The notes beneath the pieces are model-generated. The model saw nothing but the letters and a program-made list of their open reading frames with translations. It was not told the DNA's origin and made no database searches. Made by a program: the position numbers and the translations under genes. Of a DNA stretch of 64,000 nucleotides, positions 34,723 through 48,364 are shown in pieces. The stretch's first letter is position 1. Each line of letters starts with the position of its first letter. The stretch is taken from NCBI GenBank assembly GCA_963785115.1, contig CAWATY010000009.1, forward strand, positions 744,001 through 808,000. Reading direction: 5' to 3'. The DNA comes from JACCWP01 sp963785115 (GTDB lineage Bacteria; Actinomycetota; Actinomycetes; Propionibacteriales; Nocardioidaceae).

Positions 34723-35754
34723 ATGGCGGACATGAACACGAATCCTTCCTCCGCGGCTGGCACCGAAGCGGCCGTCTCGGCCCACGGGCTGGTCAAGACC
34801 TTCGGCACCCTCCGTGCGGTCGACGGCATCGACCTCGAGGTCGTGAGCGGCGAGGTCTTCGGCGTCCTCGGACCCAACGGCGCCGGCAAGACGACCATGC
34901 TGCAGATGCTCGCGACGCTGCTGCCGATGGACGGCGGACAGGCCTCGATCTACGGGGTCGACGTCGCGAGCCACCCGCACGTGGTCCGCCAGCTGGTCGG
35001 CGTGACCGGTCAGTACGCCTCGGTCGACGAGAACCTCACCGCACGCGAGAACCTGTGGCTCTTCGCCCGCCTCCAGGGCCTGGCCTCGACCAGGTCGCGA
35101 ACAACGGCCGACGAGCTGCTCGGCCGGTTCGGCCTCGAGGATGCCGCCGACAAGCCGATCTCCCAGTTCTCCGGGGGCATGCGCCGGCGGCTGGACCTCG
35201 CCGCGAGCCTGATCACGCGTCCGCCGCTGATCTTCCTCGACGAGCCGACCACGGGCCTCGACCCGCGGACGCGGAGCCAGATGTGGGGCACCATCCGGGA
35301 GCTGGTCGCCGAGGGGGGCACCGTGCTGCTGACCACGCAGTACCTCGACGAGGCCGACCAGCTCGCCGACCGGATCGCGGTCATCGACCACGGCCGCAAG
35401 GTCGCGGAGGGCACGTCGGACCAGCTGAAGAGCCAGGTCGGCGTCTCGACCCTGCAGCTCCGACTGCTCGACCCCAACCAGACTCAGCGGGCTGTCGACG
35501 TCGTCCGGCGGGTGGTCGGGGACGAGCCCGTCCCCACCCCCGAGGCCGGTGGCATCAACGTCCCGCTACCCGACGCCAACCGTGCCGCCGACGTGCTGAT
35601 CGGCCTGCGCGAGCAGGAGCTGCTGATCGCCTCGGCAAGCGTGCAGAAGCCCACGCTGGACGAGGTGTTCATGGCCCTCACCGGACACGGAGCCGAGGAC
35701 GGCGACCGTGACGCCGCCGACGACGCAGACCACGAGATGGAGATGACCCGATGA
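34723..35754 (+). CDS. ABC exporter ATP-binding protein, DrrA family
   Basis: The 343 residues contain Walker A GPNGAGKTT, Q-loop in TGQYASVDE, signature FSGGMRRRLDLA, Walker B LIFLDEPTTGLD and a C-terminal DrrA-type domain (about 235-330) that docks to the permease. Relatives export daunorubicin-like drugs, polyketides or lipids. The start could be ATG 34723 or 34732; neither has a strong ribosome-binding site. The stop overlaps the permease start by 4 bp. Expression is probably controlled from the repeat array upstream. Confidence 0.93.
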   Translation: MADMNTNPSSAAGTEAAVSAHGLVKTFGTLRAVDGIDLEVVSGEVFGVLGPNGAGKTTMLQMLATLLPMDGGQASIYGVDVASHPHVVRQLVGVTGQYASVDENLTARENLWLFARLQGLASTRSRTTADELLGRFGLEDAADKPISQFSGGMRRRLDLAASLITRPPLIFLDEPTTGLDPRTRSQMWGTIRELVAEGGTVLLTTQYLDEADQLADRIAVIDHGRKVAEGTSDQLKSQVGVSTLQLRLLDPNQTQRAVDVVRRVVGDEPVPTPEAGGINVPLPDANRAADVLIGLREQELLIASASVQKPTLDEVFMALTGHGAEDGDRDAADDADHEMEMTR

Positions 35755-36596
35755 CCACCCTGATGACCGCCACGGTCGGCGAGACCGTCAGCGCGACCAC
35801 GCGCACGGGCGTCCTCGACCTACCCGTGCGACCCTCGGTCCAGCAGACCCTCACGCAGACGATGGTCATGGCGTGGCGCGCGGTGAAGAAGATGCAGCGC
35901 AACTTCGAGCAGCTCTTCGACGTCACGATCCAGCCACTGCTCTTCACCGCGATGTTCGCCGGCATCTTCGGCGGTGCGATCTCCGGTGACGTGCAGAACT
36001 ACCTGCCGATCATCATCCCCGGACTCATCGGCCAGACCGTGCTGACCGCGTGCGTCGCCACCGGCGTCCAGATCCGTGAGGACATGGACAAGGGCGTGTT
36101 CGACCGGTTCAAGTCGCTGCCGATCGCGCGGATCGCGCCGCTGGCCGGGCCGATGGTCGCCGACATGCTGCGCTACCTGATCGCGTCGGTGCTGACCTTC
36201 GCCACCGGGATGGCGATGGGCTACCGACCCGGCGGCGGCGTGCCCGGCGTGCTCGCCGCCATCGTGCTCGCGGTCTTCGCCGGCTGGTCGCTGGCCTGGA
36301 TCTTCGCGTGGTTCGGGACCGTCGGCAGAAGCGCGCAGGGCGTGCAGGGGGTCTCGCTGATGGTGATGTTCCCGCTGACGTTCCTGTCCAACGCCTTCGT
36401 GCCCACCGACACGATGCCCGGCTGGCTGCAGACCTTCGCCGACGTCAACCCGGTCTCGCACGTCATCGCGGCGATCCGCGACCTGGCCAACAACGGCGAA
36501 GTCACGTTGCAGGTCCTCTGGGCAGTCCTCGGCCTCGCGGCCGTGGTCGCGATCTTCGCCCCGCTCGCGGTCCGCTCGTACAGCCGGAAGATGTAG
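35751..36596 (+). CDS. ABC-2 type exporter permease, DrrB family
   Basis: A 281-residue membrane protein with about six helices, including PLLFTAMFAGIFGGAI, YLPIIIPGLIGQTVLTACVAT, VLAAIVLAVFAGWSLAWIFAWF, the LTFLSNAFVPTDTMPGWLQ loop and LWAVLGLAAVVAIFAPLAV. The motif between helices 2 and 3, EDMDKGVFDRFKSLPIAR, is the ABC-2/DrrB coupling loop. It is the partner of the ATPase just upstream. Substrate unknown. Its stop is 1 bp from the stop of the convergent SARP gene. Confidence 0.92.
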   Translation: MTTLMTATVGETVSATTRTGVLDLPVRPSVQQTLTQTMVMAWRAVKKMQRNFEQLFDVTIQPLLFTAMFAGIFGGAISGDVQNYLPIIIPGLIGQTVLTACVATGVQIREDMDKGVFDRFKSLPIARIAPLAGPMVADMLRYLIASVLTFATGMAMGYRPGGGVPGVLAAIVLAVFAGWSLAWIFAWFGTVGRSAQGVQGVSLMVMFPLTFLSNAFVPTDTMPGWLQTFADVNPVSHVIAAIRDLANNGEVTLQVLWAVLGLAAVVAIFAPLAVRSYSRKM

Positions 36597-36597
36597 C

Positions 36598-39500
36598 TCA
36601 GCCGGCGACCCGCTGCGCCACGGCCCGGGCCTCCGCAAGGAGGTCCGGGCCCCTGCGCGCGCCGTACTCCTCCCGGAGCCGAGCAGCCAGCCCGGGGGCG
36701 GCCCGCTCTGCCGCCTCGTCGGTGCGCGCAGGGTCCAGCGACTCGACGAAGCGCGGGTAGGAGAACTGCTCGGCCAGGACCAGGAGCCGGACGGCATCCT
36801 CGGTCTCCATCCCGCCCTTGAGCAGTCCCCAGACGCCCAGCCCGTGCAGCACCAGGCCGGCGACGGGGTAGTCCATGTGCGGCCGGTCCGCGTCGACCAC
36901 CCGGAGCACCTTGGCCCGCAGGACCTCGAACAGGTCTTCCCCGTCGCTGCCACTGCCGTGCAGGGCGTACGTCGTCGCGCCCAGCGCCTCGCCGAACAAC
37001 GCCCACGGCTCCAGCCCGCTCGGCTCGCCCAGCCCGGGCAGCCGGATGCTGCTCAGCTGCGCGGCGGCGACCCGGTACAGGCGCAAGCCGTCGTCGACCT
37101 GACCGCGGGCCAGCGCAAGCTCGGCGCGGACCGGCCCGGCGGCGAAGGCGCCGCCGAACGCACCCGTGCTCTCCCGGCTGAGCCTGTCGATCTCGTCGAT
37201 CAGCTGCTCGGCCTCACCGAACCGTCGCTCGGAGATCGCATGGGCGGCCAGCATGGACCGCGCCTGGATGGCGTCGTCGGTCGCGTGCAGCGCGTCGAGC
37301 ACCGGGATGGCGGCGCGGGCGTGCACGGCTGCCTCCACGCGGTTGCCGAGCTGGGCGTTGAGCCCGCCGATCACGGAGTGCATCATCGCGCCGGTCCAGG
37401 GCCCGTCGTCGTCGTCCACCAGGGCCAGTCCGCGAAGCGCCTCCTCGAGAGCGCGGTCGGGATGCCCGTCGTTCTCCAGGTAGTGGGCCGACAACAGCCG
37501 GGCCAGGGCCACCGACGCCTGGTCGTAGCCCTGCGCGACGTCGATGTCCCGGAGCCGCGCCAGCGTCCCCTCAGCGTCGGCCGGCACCTGGGCAGCGAGG
37601 ACGGCGACCAGCCCCTTTGCTCGCGGCAGGGATGCGTTGCGGCCGTACTTCGCCAGCAGCCCCAGGCAGGCGGGAGAGTCGGCGATCTCGCCCACCACGG
37701 TGTTCATGACTGTCAACGCTGCCGCGAGGATCGCCGTGTCCACCTCGTCGGGCGCGGGCTCCCAGTCCGTGAGCGCGTCGTCGACGGCCGACGCCATGGC
37801 GATCACCCGGGTGTTCTCTCCCCGGATCGTCCAGTAGCTGGCCAGGGCGGAGGCGAGCCCGGCGGTGGCGGCCGGGTCCGGGATCGCGACCGCGGAACGC
37901 AAGGCGTCCGCGAGGTTGGTCTCCTCGGTGGCCAGCTCGCCGACGACGGCCACCTGGTCGGACGTCCAGATCGCCTGGACGCGCTTGCCGGCAAAGCGCC
38001 GTGCCCAGGCGAGATGGGCGTCGCGAGCCACGAGGTCCTCGCCGGAGCCGACCAGCTGCATCCGGCCGAACTCGCGGACCGTCTCCAGCATCCGGTAGCG
38101 CACCGTCCCGCCGGTGTCGATCACGGTGAGCAGCGACTGGTCCACCAGCGAGTGCACGAGGTCGAGCGCGTCGCAGCCAAGGAGGTCGCCGGCCCCCGCC
38201 AGCGAGAACCCGTCGTGGAAGACCGAGAGCCACCGCAGCGCCTTGCGTTCGGCCTCCGAGAGCAGGTTCCACGACCAGTCGATGACCGCGATCAGCGTCT
38301 GGTGCCGGTCCGGCGCGCTGCGATCGCCCCCGCGAAGCAGCGCGAACCGGTCGCCGAGCCGGCGGTCGATGTCCTCCACCGACATCGCCCGGGCCTTGGC
38401 CGCCGCCAGCTCGATGGCCAGCGGCAGCCCGTCGAGGCGCCGGACCACGCGGCGTACCGCCTCGTCCTCGAGGGATATGCCGGGGCGGGCAGCCGAGGCG
38501 CGCTGGCAGAACAGGTCCGCGGCGGGGTCCTCGGCCAGCTGGCCGAGAGCAAACACTCGCTCGGCCGCGATCGACAGCGGTGCGCGGGTGGTGGTCACCA
38601 CGCGGAGCTGCCGGCACGAGGCAACGAGGAACGCGACCAGGTCGGCCACCGCCTCGACCACGTGCTCGCAGTTGTCGAGGATCAGCAGCGTCGGCGTCTG
38701 GTCGAGCGTCTGCGCGATCCGGGCCCGGACGTCGCTGCGCTGCTCGGGCGTGAGGACCCGCCGGCCACTCATCGAGTCGCGTACCCCGAGCGCGGACCCG
38801 ACCTCACCCACCACGTCCCCCGCGGCCGCCACGCCCACCAGCTCCACGAAGTGGACCACCGGCTGCTCGGCCGCCCGACCGAGGACGTGCGCGAGCCGGG
38901 TCTTGCCGAGCCCGCCGGGTCCGAGGATCGACGTGACCCGGGACGTCCGCACGACCGCGCGCAAGGCGCGGATGTCCTCGTCCCGGCCGACCAGCGGCGT
39001 GGTCTCGAAGTGCAGCCCCGCGCGCACGGGGCTGTCGGCCGCCAGCAGCTCGGCGTGCACCGCCTGCAGCACCGGGCCGGGGTCGACGCCCAGCCGGTCG
39101 CGGACCTCCGCGCGGTGCTGTTCGTAGTGCTCCAGGGCAACGGGAGCGCCGTGCACCGCTGCCTCGCTGCGCAGCAGGGCGGCCAGCGTCTGCTCGTCGT
39201 CGACACCCGTCTCGGCCAGCAGGCGCAGCGCCTCGTCGTGGTCGCCTCGCGCGGAGAGAGCCCGCCCGAGGATCACCGTCGCCTCGGCGCGGTCACGACG
39301 CGCCGCGCCGCGCAGCTCGCCCAGCGGTCCGTCCGCCGCGCTACCCGGCACGGGCAGCGCCAGGGCGACGCGGGCCAGGTCGCCGGCAACCGTCGGGTCT
39401 CCCCTCGTCTCGGCCGCCTGTGCCCGGCCGATGGCATCGCGCAGGGCCAGGGCATCGACGTCGGGGGCGGGAAGTCCGATCCGGTAGCCGTGATCGGTCC

Positions 39501-39735
39501 GCAGCACGACCTCGGGAGCGGTCTGCGCCCGGGTCCGGGACACGACCACCTGCAGAGCCTTGACCGGGTTGGCCGGCCGCTCGTCGCCCCATACCGCGTC
39601 GACGAGGCCACCCTCGCCCACCGGCCGTCCGTCGGCGGCCACGAGAGCGGCCAACAGCGCATGACTGCGCTCTCCCACGACGGCGGCGCCCCGCCAGGTC
39701 ACGCCGTCGAGGACGTGCAGCGCGGGGGTCGTCAC
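36598..39735 (-). CDS. SARP-type transcriptional regulator with NB-ARC ATPase and TPR-like domains
   Basis: The 1045-residue protein has an OmpR-type winged helix (about 8-88, ALLAALVAADGRPV to RTDHGYRIGL). A BTAD domain follows (90-230), then an NB-ARC-like STAND ATPase with P-loop GPGGLGKT at 272-279, LLILDNCEHV and LDGLPLAIELAAAKA. Helical repeats fill the remainder. This is the AfsR-like architecture seen in regulators of secondary metabolism and export. It faces the DrrAB genes and most likely controls them through the phased repeats (inference). No biosynthetic genes are nearby, so its signal may be a toxic small molecule. Confidence 0.92.
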   Translation of the reverse strand: MTTPALHVLDGVTWRGAAVVGERSHALLAALVAADGRPVGEGGLVDAVWGDERPANPVKALQVVVSRTRAQTAPEVVLRTDHGYRIGLPAPDVDALALRDAIGRAQAAETRGDPTVAGDLARVALALPVPGSAADGPLGELRGAARRDRAEATVILGRALSARGDHDEALRLLAETGVDDEQTLAALLRSEAAVHGAPVALEHYEQHRAEVRDRLGVDPGPVLQAVHAELLAADSPVRAGLHFETTPLVGRDEDIRALRAVVRTSRVTSILGPGGLGKTRLAHVLGRAAEQPVVHFVELVGVAAAGDVVGEVGSALGVRDSMSGRRVLTPEQRSDVRARIAQTLDQTPTLLILDNCEHVVEAVADLVAFLVASCRQLRVVTTTRAPLSIAAERVFALGQLAEDPAADLFCQRASAARPGISLEDEAVRRVVRRLDGLPLAIELAAAKARAMSVEDIDRRLGDRFALLRGGDRSAPDRHQTLIAVIDWSWNLLSEAERKALRWLSVFHDGFSLAGAGDLLGCDALDLVHSLVDQSLLTVIDTGGTVRYRMLETVREFGRMQLVGSGEDLVARDAHLAWARRFAGKRVQAIWTSDQVAVVGELATEETNLADALRSAVAIPDPAATAGLASALASYWTIRGENTRVIAMASAVDDALTDWEPAPDEVDTAILAAALTVMNTVVGEIADSPACLGLLAKYGRNASLPRAKGLVAVLAAQVPADAEGTLARLRDIDVAQGYDQASVALARLLSAHYLENDGHPDRALEEALRGLALVDDDDGPWTGAMMHSVIGGLNAQLGNRVEAAVHARAAIPVLDALHATDDAIQARSMLAAHAISERRFGEAEQLIDEIDRLSRESTGAFGGAFAAGPVRAELALARGQVDDGLRLYRVAAAQLSSIRLPGLGEPSGLEPWALFGEALGATTYALHGSGSDGEDLFEVLRAKVLRVVDADRPHMDYPVAGLVLHGLGVWGLLKGGMETEDAVRLLVLAEQFSYPRFVESLDPARTDEAAERAAPGLAARLREEYGARRGPDLLAEARAVAQRVAG

Positions 39736-39789
39736 GACGTGAGTCTAGAAACCGACCCCCCGGAAGGCCCGCGCCAAGGGTGGGTCAGC

Positions 39790-40179
39790 TCACGCCCGGT
39801 GACCTCGAGCGGGCGAGATCCGGCGCGCCCGGCGTACCTCGATCTCGACCCGGCTGGTCACCGCCCCGGCCCGGCGGCGGAATCGCCGCCGGATGGCCCC
39901 CTCGACCTCGACGACCGACCCGGGCGCCCAGCCGGCCACCAGCCGTTGTGCCCGGCGCGTCCAGGCCACGCAGTCGAGCACGTCGACCGGCTGTCGCTGC
40001 CGGGCCGCCCCGGCGGGCCGGGCCACCACCAGCCTGGCCGTGACGATCCGGTCCCCGCTGGGCAGCTCGCGCTCCTCGGGGACGGCAGCGACCCTCCCCC
40101 GGATGCGTACCTCGTTGACGTGATCGTCTCCGTCGACCGACACCTGCTCGCCCGCCACCTCTGTCGCGGCACCTGCCAT
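39790..40179 (-). CDS. Short single-stranded DNA-binding protein paralogue
   Basis: The ATG at 40179 gives 129 residues with an SSB/OB fold: NEVRIRGRVAAVPEERELPSG, VTARLVVAR, VDVLDCVAWTRRAQRLVAG and GSVVEVEGAIRRRFRR. The usual flexible tail and acidic DDDIPF-type tip, which recruits repair proteins, are missing; the end is basic. It is probably a secondary SSB rather than the replication SSB. The start codon is inside a frame that continues upstream to 40455 without similarity. Confidence 0.82.
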   Translation of the reverse strand: MAGAATEVAGEQVSVDGDDHVNEVRIRGRVAAVPEERELPSGDRIVTARLVVARPAGAARQRQPVDVLDCVAWTRRAQRLVAGWAPGSVVEVEGAIRRRFRRRAGAVTSRVEIEVRRARRISPARGHRA

Positions 40180-40292
40180 GGCACCCCACCTCCGCCCGCA
40201 CTCTGGTCTGCGTGCGGGGAACTGGCGGGCGCGACGCCGCGAGCTGTGGGCGACGCGCTCCCGATGCGAGGCCTGTGGACCACCGGCGTCGA

Positions 40293-41186
40293 CTACTCGC
40301 GGGAGCCCGCCTCCAGCTGCTCCGCCCGCTCCAGGGCATCGGTGCTGCCCTGGCCGTCGACGCCGGCTGCCCGGTGGAACCACTCCACCGCGGCCGCGTC
40401 GCGACCGGCGGCCTCCAGCGCGTCGGCATAGGCGTACCGGAGCCGGACCACCCACTCCGCGCGGGACCGGCTGCGCAGCTCGGCCGCCTCGAGCACGGCG
40501 AGCGCTGCGTCGAGCTGGCCGCGGTCCCGCCGGGCACCCGCCACGACGATCGCCATCTCGGCGCGCCCCGCGGGGTCGAGCCGCTCCACCGCAGGGTCAC
40601 GGCCGAGGGCCACCGCGCGTTCCGGGCGGCCGAGCGCGCGCTCGCAGTCGGCGATCAGCGGCAGACCGTCGGGTGAGCCCGTCATCCGCCGCACCGTCCG
40701 GAGCTCGCGCAGCGCCTCGTCCCAGCGTTGGGTGAGGTAGGCCAGCTCGGCGTAGACCTCCCGCACCGCCGGTACCCGGGCCGCGCGGGCCCGGGCCGCG
40801 CGGGCGTGTCCGTAGGCGGTCTCGGGGTCGTCGTCGAGCAGCTCGCCGGCGGCGACCAGGTGCCGGGCGACCCGGATCGCCAGCCGTTCGGGCAGGCTGG
40901 ACAGCTGGTCGCGCACCGAGCGGTCGAGCTCGCGCCCGGTGATGCTGTCGGGCAGCGGCGGGCCGTCGTAGTCCTCCTGGCTCAGCCGGCGCCGGGTGCC
41001 GGTCCCGCTACCCTCGTTGTCCCTGCGGCCACCGCGCTCCTTGCCGGCCGAGCGGCTCTCGCCGCGGTCGGGTCGGCCTCGTTCAGGTCGGCCTCGCTCG
41101 GGACGACCTCGGTCCGGACGACCTCGCTCGGGAGGCTTTCCACGGCGGCCCTCCGGTCGCTGACGGCGCTCGCGATCGCTGGCCAC
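40293..41186 (-). CDS. Tetratricopeptide-repeat protein with Arg/Pro/Asp-rich N-terminus
   Basis: The GTG at 41186 follows AGGAGAGG and gives 297 residues. The first 60 are a repeat of RGRPDRGRPERGRPE type, highly basic. The rest is alpha-helical and TPR-like (ARHLVAAGELLDDDPETAYG, VYAELAYLTQRWDEALREL, RSRAEWVVRLRYAYADALEA). The basic tail could bind nucleic acid. It matches the position of Rv1691 in M. tuberculosis, next to the HAD phosphatase gene, but here the exporter/SARP unit and ssb separate them. Function unknown. Confidence 0.82.
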   Translation of the reverse strand: MASDRERRQRPEGRRGKPPERGRPDRGRPERGRPERGRPDRGESRSAGKERGGRRDNEGSGTGTRRRLSQEDYDGPPLPDSITGRELDRSVRDQLSSLPERLAIRVARHLVAAGELLDDDPETAYGHARAARARAARVPAVREVYAELAYLTQRWDEALRELRTVRRMTGSPDGLPLIADCERALGRPERAVALGRDPAVERLDPAGRAEMAIVVAGARRDRGQLDAALAVLEAAELRSRSRAEWVVRLRYAYADALEAAGRDAAAVEWFHRAAGVDGQGSTDALERAEQLEAGSRE

Positions 41187-41265
41187 GGGTTCCTCTCCTG
41201 CGTCGTGGGGCCCGGCCCCGCGTCTCGTCGGTCGACGATACGGGCCTGACCATGTCCGGACATGA

Positions 41266-41297
41266 CACGAGGCCACCCGCGGACGGGTGGCCTCGTG
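41266..41297 (-). terminator. Terminator hairpin of the rRNA operon
   Basis: A 13 bp perfect inverted repeat (CACGAGGCCACCC and complement) with a 6 base loop lies 11 bp downstream of the 5S gene on the minus strand. There is no T run after it; a second 14 bp palindrome, CATGTCCGGACATG at 41251-41264, follows. The pair probably ends rRNA transcription before the TPR gene. Confidence 0.7.
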
Positions 41298-41307
41298 CAA
41301 AGTATTG

Positions 41308-41424
41308 TCCGGCGACGTCCTACTCTCCCACGCGGTCTCCCACGCAGTACCATCGGCGCTGAAGGGCTTAACTTCCGGGTTCGGGATGGGACCGGGTGTT
41401 TCCCCTTCGCCATGGTCGCCGAAA
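41308..41424 (-). rRNA. rrf: 5S ribosomal RNA
   Basis: About 117 bases beginning TTTCGGCGACCATGGCG and ending GTCGCCGGAC, whose ends pair as helix I. Internal landmarks ACCCGGTCCCAT, CCGAACCCGGAAGTTAAG and GATGGTACTG are typical 5S sequences. Ends are approximate to a few bases. Confidence 0.95.
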
Positions 41425-41492
41425 CTCTATGGAGATATGGTGCCCGACCGTATCTCGGGAACCGCACAGTGGACGCGTGCAAAAAGTGTGTG

Positions 41493-46466
<4,974 letters not shown>

Positions 46467-46624
46467 GAATTTTCGTCAGCCGACACCCGAGGGCATCGAC
46501 CTTCAACATTTTGACCCTGACAAATGAATCACTAGCAAGTTGTTTCACTTGTCAAAGGAATCCGTCGGCCGACCGGGCAAGCCCGGCACGGTCGACGGGG
46601 CGTTAATTCGTTCGTCGACTTTTA

Positions 46625-46646
46625 GCACACTGTTGAGTTCTCAAGG
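46625..46646 (-). promoter_or_regulatory. Leader boxA-like motif upstream of 16S
   Basis: GATCCTTGAGAACTCAACAG on the minus strand, about 160 bases before the 16S 5' end, is the conserved actinobacterial rRNA leader motif associated with antitermination and processing. A sister copy is in the spacer. Confidence 0.6.
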
Positions 46647-46705
46647 ATCAGGCGCGCACCGCAGCGATCGACCTCTCGGTCTCCCGCTTCCGGGGCAACT
46701 GTTCC

Positions 46706-46734
46706 ACCTTACCGATCGGGCCGGAGCCGGTCAA
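46706..46734 (-). promoter_or_regulatory. rRNA operon promoter P2
   Basis: On the minus strand a -35 TTGACC (46734-46729) is followed after 17 bp by a -10 TAAGGT (46711-46706). Transcription should start near 46699, about 230 bases before the 16S gene. The hexamers and spacing fit a sigma-70-type promoter. Confidence 0.7.
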
Positions 46735-46873
46735 ACCGCTTCCGTCCCGCTCAGCCCCGGCGCCGATCGCTTCTCGGGCGCAGTCATCCACCCGAGAGAT
46801 CGAACCAGGGTTTCGCCCGAGCCGGGCGCCCGGCCGGAGGCCTTGCGCTCTGTCGCTCGTGACGACGAGGAGG

Positions 46874-46903
46874 ACATTAGGCAGCGCCGGGTAGGCGAGT
46901 CAA
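46874..46903 (-). promoter_or_regulatory. rRNA operon promoter P1
   Basis: On the minus strand a -35 TTGACT (46903-46898) is followed after 18 bp by a -10 TAATGT (46879-46874). The predicted start is near 46867, about 400 bases before 16S. It lies just downstream of the tyrS terminator, and is the first promoter of the operon. Confidence 0.72.
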
Positions 46904-46934
46904 ATCCGCTCCCGGAGGCCGATGTCACACTGCG

Positions 46935-46965
46935 GAAAACCCCTGGCCGGCGCGGTCGTCCGGCC
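46935..46965 (-). terminator. tyrS terminator
   Basis: Directly after the tyrS stop the minus strand forms GGCCGG, a 9 base loop and CCGGCC, followed by AGGGGTTTTCC with a short T run. It should insulate tyrS from the rRNA promoters. Confidence 0.65.
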
Positions 46966-48231
46966 TCAGCCGCGGACCACCTCGAGGCCGGCGACGGACC
47001 GCTTGCCCTTGCGCAGCACCACCCAGCGGCCGTGCAGCAGCGCACCGGACGAAAGCGGCTCATCGGCCACCGTCACGCGCTCGTTGTTCACGTACGCGCC
47101 ACCCTCCTCGACGGTGCGCCGCGCCTGTCCCCGGCTGGCGGCGAGCCCCGTCGTCACCAGGCCGTCGACCACGCTGGGCAGGGTGTCTGCGGCCTCGACC
47201 CGCGCGTGCGGGACCTCCTCGAGAGCGGCCGCGAGCACCGGCTCCGGGAGGGCCGCCAGGTCGCCGCGCCCGAACAGCGCCTGTCCCGCCTGCTCGGCCG
47301 CCGCCAGCTCGTCGTCGCCGTGCACCAGCGCGGTCACCTCGGCGGCGAGCGCACGCTGGGCCAGCCGCGCCTGCGGCCGCTGCTCGTGCTCGGCCACCAT
47401 GGCCTCGATCTCGGCCACCGGGCGGAAGGAGAACAGCCGCAGGTACTCGGCGACCTTGGAGTCCTCCGCCTGCAGCCAGAACTGGTGGAACGCGTACGGG
47501 CTCATCAGCTCGGGGTCGAGCCAGAGGCTCCCGCTCTCGGTCTTGCCGTACTTGGTGCCGTCGGCCTTGGTCACCAACGGCGTCGCGAACGCGTGCACCT
47601 GGGCGCCCTCCGCCCGGCGGATCAGCTCCACGCCCGCGGTGATGTTGCCCCACTGGTCGCTGCCACCGGACTGCAACCGGCAGCCGTACCGGCGGAACAG
47701 CTCGAGGTAGTCCATCGCCTGCAAGAGCACGTAGCTGAACTCGGTGTAGCTGATCCCCGCCTCGAGCCGGGCCCGTACGACCTCCCGGCCGAGCATCCGG
47801 TTGACCGGGAAGTGCTTGCCGATGTCGCGCAGGAAGTCGAGGACGGGCACCTGCTGGGTCCAGTCCAGGTTGTTCACGACGGTGGCCGGGTTGTCGCCGT
47901 CGAGGTCGACCAGCCCGGAGACCTGGCGCCGGATCCGCTCGACCCAGGACGCGATGAGGTCCTTGCTGTGCAGGGTGCGCTCGCCGGCGTCCTTCGGGTC
48001 ACCGATCAGGCCGGTCGCGCCGCCCACGAGCACCAGCGGGTGATGCCCTGCCTGTTGCAGCCGCCGGGCGGTGACCAGCTGGACCAGGTTGCCCATGTGC
48101 AGGCTCGGGGCGGTCGGGTCGAAGCCGACGTAGTAGGTGACGGGTCCACGGTCGAGCTCGGCGCGCAGCGCGTCGCGATCGGTCGAGTGGGCGAGCAGCC
48201 CACGCGCCTCGAGGTCGTCCAGGACGTGCAC
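46966..48231 (-). CDS. tyrS: Tyrosyl-tRNA synthetase
   Basis: Charges tRNA-Tyr. The GTG at 48231, preceded by AGGAGA, gives 421 residues, the usual length. Class I motifs are PTAPSLHMGN (HIGH equivalent) and KYGKTESG (KMSKS equivalent); GYGxQxSGGSDQWGN appears as LQSGGSDQWGNI. A C-terminal S4 domain ends the protein (GGAYVNNERVTV). A GTG six codons upstream lacks a ribosome-binding site. I see no T-box leader in the 133 bp before it. Confidence 0.97.
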   Translation of the reverse strand: MHVLDDLEARGLLAHSTDRDALRAELDRGPVTYYVGFDPTAPSLHMGNLVQLVTARRLQQAGHHPLVLVGGATGLIGDPKDAGERTLHSKDLIASWVERIRRQVSGLVDLDGDNPATVVNNLDWTQQVPVLDFLRDIGKHFPVNRMLGREVVRARLEAGISYTEFSYVLLQAMDYLELFRRYGCRLQSGGSDQWGNITAGVELIRRAEGAQVHAFATPLVTKADGTKYGKTESGSLWLDPELMSPYAFHQFWLQAEDSKVAEYLRLFSFRPVAEIEAMVAEHEQRPQARLAQRALAAEVTALVHGDDELAAAEQAGQALFGRGDLAALPEPVLAAALEEVPHARVEAADTLPSVVDGLVTTGLAASRGQARRTVEEGGAYVNNERVTVADEPLSSGALLHGRWVVLRKGKRSVAGLEVVRG

Positions 48232-48364
48232 CGGGTCTCCTGCCGTCACGGGGTTGGGGTGCGAGGTACGGGCCCAGCCTGCCCGACGCCGACTTCCGCA
48301 CGCGACCGGGATACCGCCGCCGGGTGGTGTCTCTGAGAGCATCGGGCCGGGTCGGGAGGGTGCC

